Shown here piece by piece: positions 39,765 through 43,098 of a stretch of 43,098 nt of DNA. Each line of letters begins with the position of its first letter. Position 1 is the stretch's first letter. This DNA comes from Metallosphaera yellowstonensis MK1 (GTDB lineage Archaea; Thermoproteota; Thermoprotei_A; Sulfolobales; Sulfolobaceae). The stretch is taken from assembly GCF_000243315.1 (NCBI RefSeq), contig NZ_JH597768.1, positions 160,269 to 203,366 on the forward strand, in the 5' to 3' direction. A model generated the notes under the pieces. That model searched no databases. It was not told where the DNA came from and saw nothing but the letters and a program-made list of their open reading frames with translations. The position numbers and the translations under genes were made by a program.

Positions 39765-41864
39765 ATGACAACTCAGAATAAAGAGTTAAGAATAGAAAGG
39801 TTTTATGTAGGGGGCATGGCTTGTAGTTTTTGTGCTTCAACAATAGAGAAAGGATTAAGTAAAGTTAACGGTGTGGAATCTGCAAGAGTTTTTCTAGAAT
39901 CAGGAGAGGTTATAATTAAATATGATAAATCCTTAGTTAGTCTAGAACTATTAAAAAAAGAAATAGAGAGATTAGGTTATTATGTTTTTGATAAAACTCT
40001 TGATTCATCAGCAGTATTGAAAGATTCTAAGAGAAGAGCTCTAATAAGCTGGCTCTTAACAATAATTTCATTTCTATTAACTTTGCCTATGATGATAAAT
40101 GTATACACATTACCCTATTACATATTTTATGTTAACATACTAATTGTAACGTTTAGTTTGTTTTACATTGCGTTACCTATTCATGAAGGAGCTTTAAATG
40201 CATTAAAAAAGGGAATCTTAAACGAGCATGTTTTATATGGAGTAGCGGGAATTTCCGCGTATATTTTAGGTCTCATTGGCATTCTAAATCCTAATCTTAG
40301 GACATTCCTTTTCATTTCTGCTTTGCTTACTTCTTTACATCTAACTTCAGGGTGGATGGGCGCTATATTACGATATAAAGCAGAAAAAGCTTTATCAAAA
40401 ATTGTAGAACTTAGACCTCCAATTGCACATTTAATTGATGGTAGAGACGTTCCTATAACTCAATTAAAAAAAGGAGATGTGGTTATCGTTAAGCCTGGCG
40501 AGAAAATACCGTTAGACGGAGTGGTAATAGATGGAGAGAGTGAAGTATCTGAGGCTATAATAACTGGAGAGTCTGAGCCAGTAATTAAGAAAGTTGGAGA
40601 TACTGTAATAGGAGGCTCTACTAACGGCAATGGGTATTTAACAATTAGGATAACTAATGACTATTCAACTAGTTATTTAACAAGAATCCTTGGATTAGTA
40701 AATGAAGCTAAACAAGGAAAATCCAGAATGATGACATTTTTCGATAAGGTTGTAGATAGAATATGGGTTCCATTTGTTTTAACGATTTCTTTCTTAACAT
40801 TTCTTGGTTGGCTAATTGTAGGCCATTGGGTATATGGAATTATAAACGCATTATTAGTTATGGTAATAGGCTATCCTTGTGCAATAGGCTTCTCTTATCC
40901 TTCAGTAGACCTTTCATTATATGAAAAATATATAAATTTAGGAATTCTCATAAAAAATATTAATATTTTAGAAAAATTTAGTAACATAAAGGCTATAATT
41001 TTAGATAAGACCGGAACTTTAACTTATGGTTTACCAATAGTAAAGGAGTTTTATGGTGATATTAAAGCTTTAACTTATGCAGCTTCTATTGAGAGATTTT
41101 CTTCACATCCCATCGCAAAAGCAATAATACAATATTCTGAGAAAAAAGGTATTAGATTTTTAGAAGTTAAAAATTTCAGGGAAATAATCGGAAAAGGAGT
41201 TATGGGAGAGATAGAAGGGAATAAGGTATTTATAGGAAGGAGAGAAGCTGCGAATTGTGATGTAAATAATGAAGATATAAATATAGTAATTTGCGTTAAC
41301 GGAAGACTGGTAGGGGGATTTATAATTAAAGACGTTCTTAGAAGTGATGCTGAAGAATTTGTAAAAGAAATTAGAAAGCTCGGAATAAATCCAATAATGC
41401 TTAGTGGAGATAAGGAGAACATAGTTAAAATAATTGCAGAGAGTATTGGCATAAAGGAGTTTTATGGAAATTTATCACCAGAGGATAAAGTAAAAATTGT
41501 TAAGGCTATTAGAGAGAAATTAAACGGAAATATCATGATGATTGGAGATGGGATTAATGATGGTGGAGCCTTAGCATTCTCTGATATATCAGTTGCCATG
41601 GGTAATGCTGTAGATATATCTAAAAATGTAGCGGACATTATATTAGTAGGTAATAATTTTAGCTCGCTACTTTTAATGCTTATAAAGAGGAATAGACTAG
41701 CCAAAGCTCCGGCATTAAATGTTATAATAGCATTATCTTATAATGCAATAGGAATACCGTTAGCTATTTTAGGTATATTAAGTGGACCCTTAGCAATGTT
41801 AATAATGATATTAAGTTTAATTTCAGTATTTGCTAATGCTAGACTATCTATGATATATGCGTAA
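39765..41864 (+). CDS. P1B-type heavy-metal ATPase with YPC motif
   Basis: Metal-transporting P-type ATPase of 699 residues. An N-terminal HMA domain has Cys20 and Cys23 (GMACSFCAS). Four helices follow, then the actuator TGESEPV, two helices with the transport motif, the phosphorylation site DKTGTLT (Asp414), HP motif SSHPIAKA, and GDGINDGGAL (594-603). The usual CPC transport motif reads GYPCAIG (Tyr370-Pro371-Cys372), so the first metal-binding Cys is Tyr. Helices 7-8 contain SYNAIGIP. The ATG at 39765 is leaderless by the TATA box; an ATG at 39681 would add 28 residues overlapping the regulator and is rejected. Metal specificity is therefore uncertain. Confidence 0.93.
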   Translation: MTTQNKELRIERFYVGGMACSFCASTIEKGLSKVNGVESARVFLESGEVIIKYDKSLVSLELLKKEIERLGYYVFDKTLDSSAVLKDSKRRALISWLLTIISFLLTLPMMINVYTLPYYIFYVNILIVTFSLFYIALPIHEGALNALKKGILNEHVLYGVAGISAYILGLIGILNPNLRTFLFISALLTSLHLTSGWMGAILRYKAEKALSKIVELRPPIAHLIDGRDVPITQLKKGDVVIVKPGEKIPLDGVVIDGESEVSEAIITGESEPVIKKVGDTVIGGSTNGNGYLTIRITNDYSTSYLTRILGLVNEAKQGKSRMMTFFDKVVDRIWVPFVLTISFLTFLGWLIVGHWVYGIINALLVMVIGYPCAIGFSYPSVDLSLYEKYINLGILIKNINILEKFSNIKAIILDKTGTLTYGLPIVKEFYGDIKALTYAASIERFSSHPIAKAIIQYSEKKGIRFLEVKNFREIIGKGVMGEIEGNKVFIGRREAANCDVNNEDINIVICVNGRLVGGFIIKDVLRSDAEEFVKEIRKLGINPIMLSGDKENIVKIIAESIGIKEFYGNLSPEDKVKIVKAIREKLNGNIMMIGDGINDGGALAFSDISVAMGNAVDISKNVADIILVGNNFSSLLLMLIKRNRLAKAPALNVIIALSYNAIGIPLAILGILSGPLAMLIMILSLISVFANARLSMIYA

Positions 41865-42007
41865 AATTACTTAAAATGTTCTAAAATCTTTATTTTTAAA
41901 TTTTATTAGTTATGCTTTGTTGATCTCTTCAATTTATTTCATAAGCATGATATGATACACTGAGAATTTTTCAGTAATTAATATTTATTTCAACGTTATT
42001 CGCAAGC

Positions 42008-42897
42008 TCACACCCTAATACCCGGAGCTCTACCAACTAAAGAATTAGCCAAGTGGACCATCCATGCATAAGCCCAGAACTTGAGCTTAGCCTCAACCAC
42101 TTGTCCTAAAAAACTTGTAGCCCTAACAGATTCCCCAAAAGTACGCTTCACAGCAGAGAATAAGGACTCAATCCTCCACCTAACACCATAACCCTTCTCC
42201 TCCCTCCAACGATTATAACCCAACCTCTTGAACTCCCTTACAGCCTTTCTCCTAGCAGGATGGCCACGCCTAGTAGAAGCGTTCTTCCTAGGTGGGACAA
42301 CAACCTCAACCCCAGTCTTGTAAACCTCATTAGCATCATAAGCTTTATCTCCATAAAACTTCTTGACCTTCTTTCCCTTATCTTGTAAATCCTTAACTGT
42401 CTTAACTGCAGTCTCAACCTCGTTGCTGGTTACTTCAGCGTTTATTACGTTGAATTGGTCCTTATCAATTACTATTTCGATTTTGAGGAATTTTGAGTCC
42501 TTGGTTTTACCCCACTTGGCGATAATGTATTGTCCTCCCTTGTTTGTGCTTATTCCCGTTGCGTCTGCTATTACTTCAAGTTGGTCATTTGCCTCTGGGA
42601 ATTTTATGTTCATGTTTCTTACTCTTTCCCATATTGTTGAGTAGTCTAGGCTTGATGATTTTCAGTCTCTCTAGTGCTCTCAATACTCCTTCTATGGCCC
42701 TATAAGGTAGGAAGATGTGGAGGAATGCTAGGAATTCGTTGAACTCCTTTGGTGCCTTGTAGGTTTTCTTGGCATGCCTATTCTCCTCTGCTAGTAAACC
42801 AGTGTTCGAAGACGTAGAAGGGGAACATTAGGGTATATCTCGTTATAACGTTCTCGTCGTACTTGTGCCAATCCCTCTTGTACTTACTCTTTCCCAT
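42008..42897 (-). pseudogene. IS5-like transposase, two frameshifts
   Basis: DDE transposase gene in three pieces read leftward from ATG 42897: MGKSKYKRDWHKYDENV to about 42800, then HAKKTYKAPKEFNEFLAFLH and LERLKIIK to about 42660, then SLDYSTIWERVRNMNIKFPE to the stop at 42008. The catalytic residues are in the last piece: IADATGIST, YGDKAYDANE, and YGVRWRIESLFSAVKRTFG with the Y-x2-R-x3-E-x6-K signature. Two frame disruptions near 42800 and 42660 make it inactive unless recoded. It flanks the AT-rich metal module on the right. Confidence 0.85.
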
Positions 42898-43098
42898 GGG
42901 TAATACTCGGTATAATTATTTATAAATTTTTGTATAATTCTGAAGTAGCCCACAAAGCATTATTAGTTAGCGTTAATAGTGATATAATTATGAGAAAAAG
43001 AATTGTGCTTTCGATTCTTATGATGGCTTTGGGCGATTCAGGTCTCCATTGCGATTTCTATTTGTTTCTATAGAATGAAAGTGACTTAATTGATCCTA
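42898..43098. other. Right-edge non-coding stretch
   Basis: AT-rich flank of the transposase relic. A short frame (42990-43073, 27 residues) begins MRKRIVLSILMMALGDSGLHCDF and stops at a TAG. It includes the 24-bp repeat at 43032-43055 shared with 34675-34698. No gene can be supported. Confidence 0.35.
43032..43055 (+). repeat. 24-bp dispersed repeat, copy 2
   Basis: Matches 34675-34698 at 21 of 24 bases; see that entry. It lies at the right edge of the window, so the extent of the match downstream cannot be followed far; the eight bases after the match already differ. Confidence 0.4.

Noticed and set aside
41879-42007. Terminal inverted repeats of the IS5-like element
   Set aside because: No convincing matching arms were found between the two flanks of the transposase relic.
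43068-43082. CTATAGAATGAAAG near the right edge resembles part of a Sulfolobales CRISPR repeat
   Set aside because: Only one occurrence, one base differs from the recalled repeat, and the window ends too soon to show spacing.

Overview
The window looks like a chromosomal segment of a thermoacidophilic member of the Sulfolobales, most like Metallosphaera. The supporting signs are a SoxABC/SoxL-type aa3 quinol oxidase locus, sulerythrin (rubrerythrin without its rubredoxin domain), CoxMSL-type aldehyde oxidoreductases, DUF1404 and DUF2173 proteins, and typical archaeal TATA boxes about 26 bp upstream of leaderless genes. First genes of operons are mostly leaderless. Internal genes mostly carry GGAGGTG-type Shine-Dalgarno sites and often overlap by ATGA. 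GTG and TTG starts are common. The genus is an inference; no rRNA gene is present.

Layout. (1) 1-795: frameshifted DDE transposase cut by the window edge. (2) 1005-4562: coxM-coxS-coxL aldehyde/glyceraldehyde oxidoreductase operon. (3) 5012-8581: small membrane protein, then sulerythrin, a CCG-domain Fe-S oxidoreductase and DUF3501, then an MFS permease. (4) 8562-16360: respiratory locus. soxA-soxB-soxC and a DUF1404 gene run leftward; Rieske soxL, an overlooked 35-residue membrane peptide, a 64-residue membrane protein, two related four-helix membrane proteins and two DUF2173 proteins run rightward. (5) 16580-20877: membrane protein, citrate/methylcitrate synthase with a CBS-domain protein, methylisocitrate lyase and a PrpD-like dehydratase, which together make a 2-methylcitrate cycle for propionyl-CoA. 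(6) 20948-28958: orphan CoxL-type subunit fused by overlap to an acyl-CoA dehydrogenase, class III aminotransferase, a second acyl-CoA dehydrogenase, two hotdog thioesterases and a two-gene membrane unit. (7) 28942-34602: HxlR regulator, CDGSH Fe-S protein, and a tight five-gene operon of two thiolase-fold proteins without nucleophilic cysteine, two DUF35 zinc-ribbon/OB-fold proteins and an acyl-CoA synthetase.

(8) 34603-43098: accessory region, clearly AT-richer than the rest from about 36,300 on. It holds a multiply frameshifted transposase relic, a HEPN-MNT pair, a damaged IS110-family element with a hairpin-rich 5' region, and a metal module (His-rich protein, HMA metallochaperone, HxlR regulator with a palindromic operator candidate, P1B-type ATPase with an unusual YPC motif). 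It ends in a frameshifted IS5-like transposase.

Together the core genes describe an aerobic acidophile that oxidises organic acids and aldehydes through CoA thioesters and sends electrons to a quinol oxidase. The most promising unexplored units are the cysteine-less thiolase/DUF35 operon, the orphan CoxL-acyl-CoA dehydrogenase pair, the small-subunit entourage of the Sox oxidase, the sulerythrin-CCG-DUF3501 operon and the YPC ATPase module.
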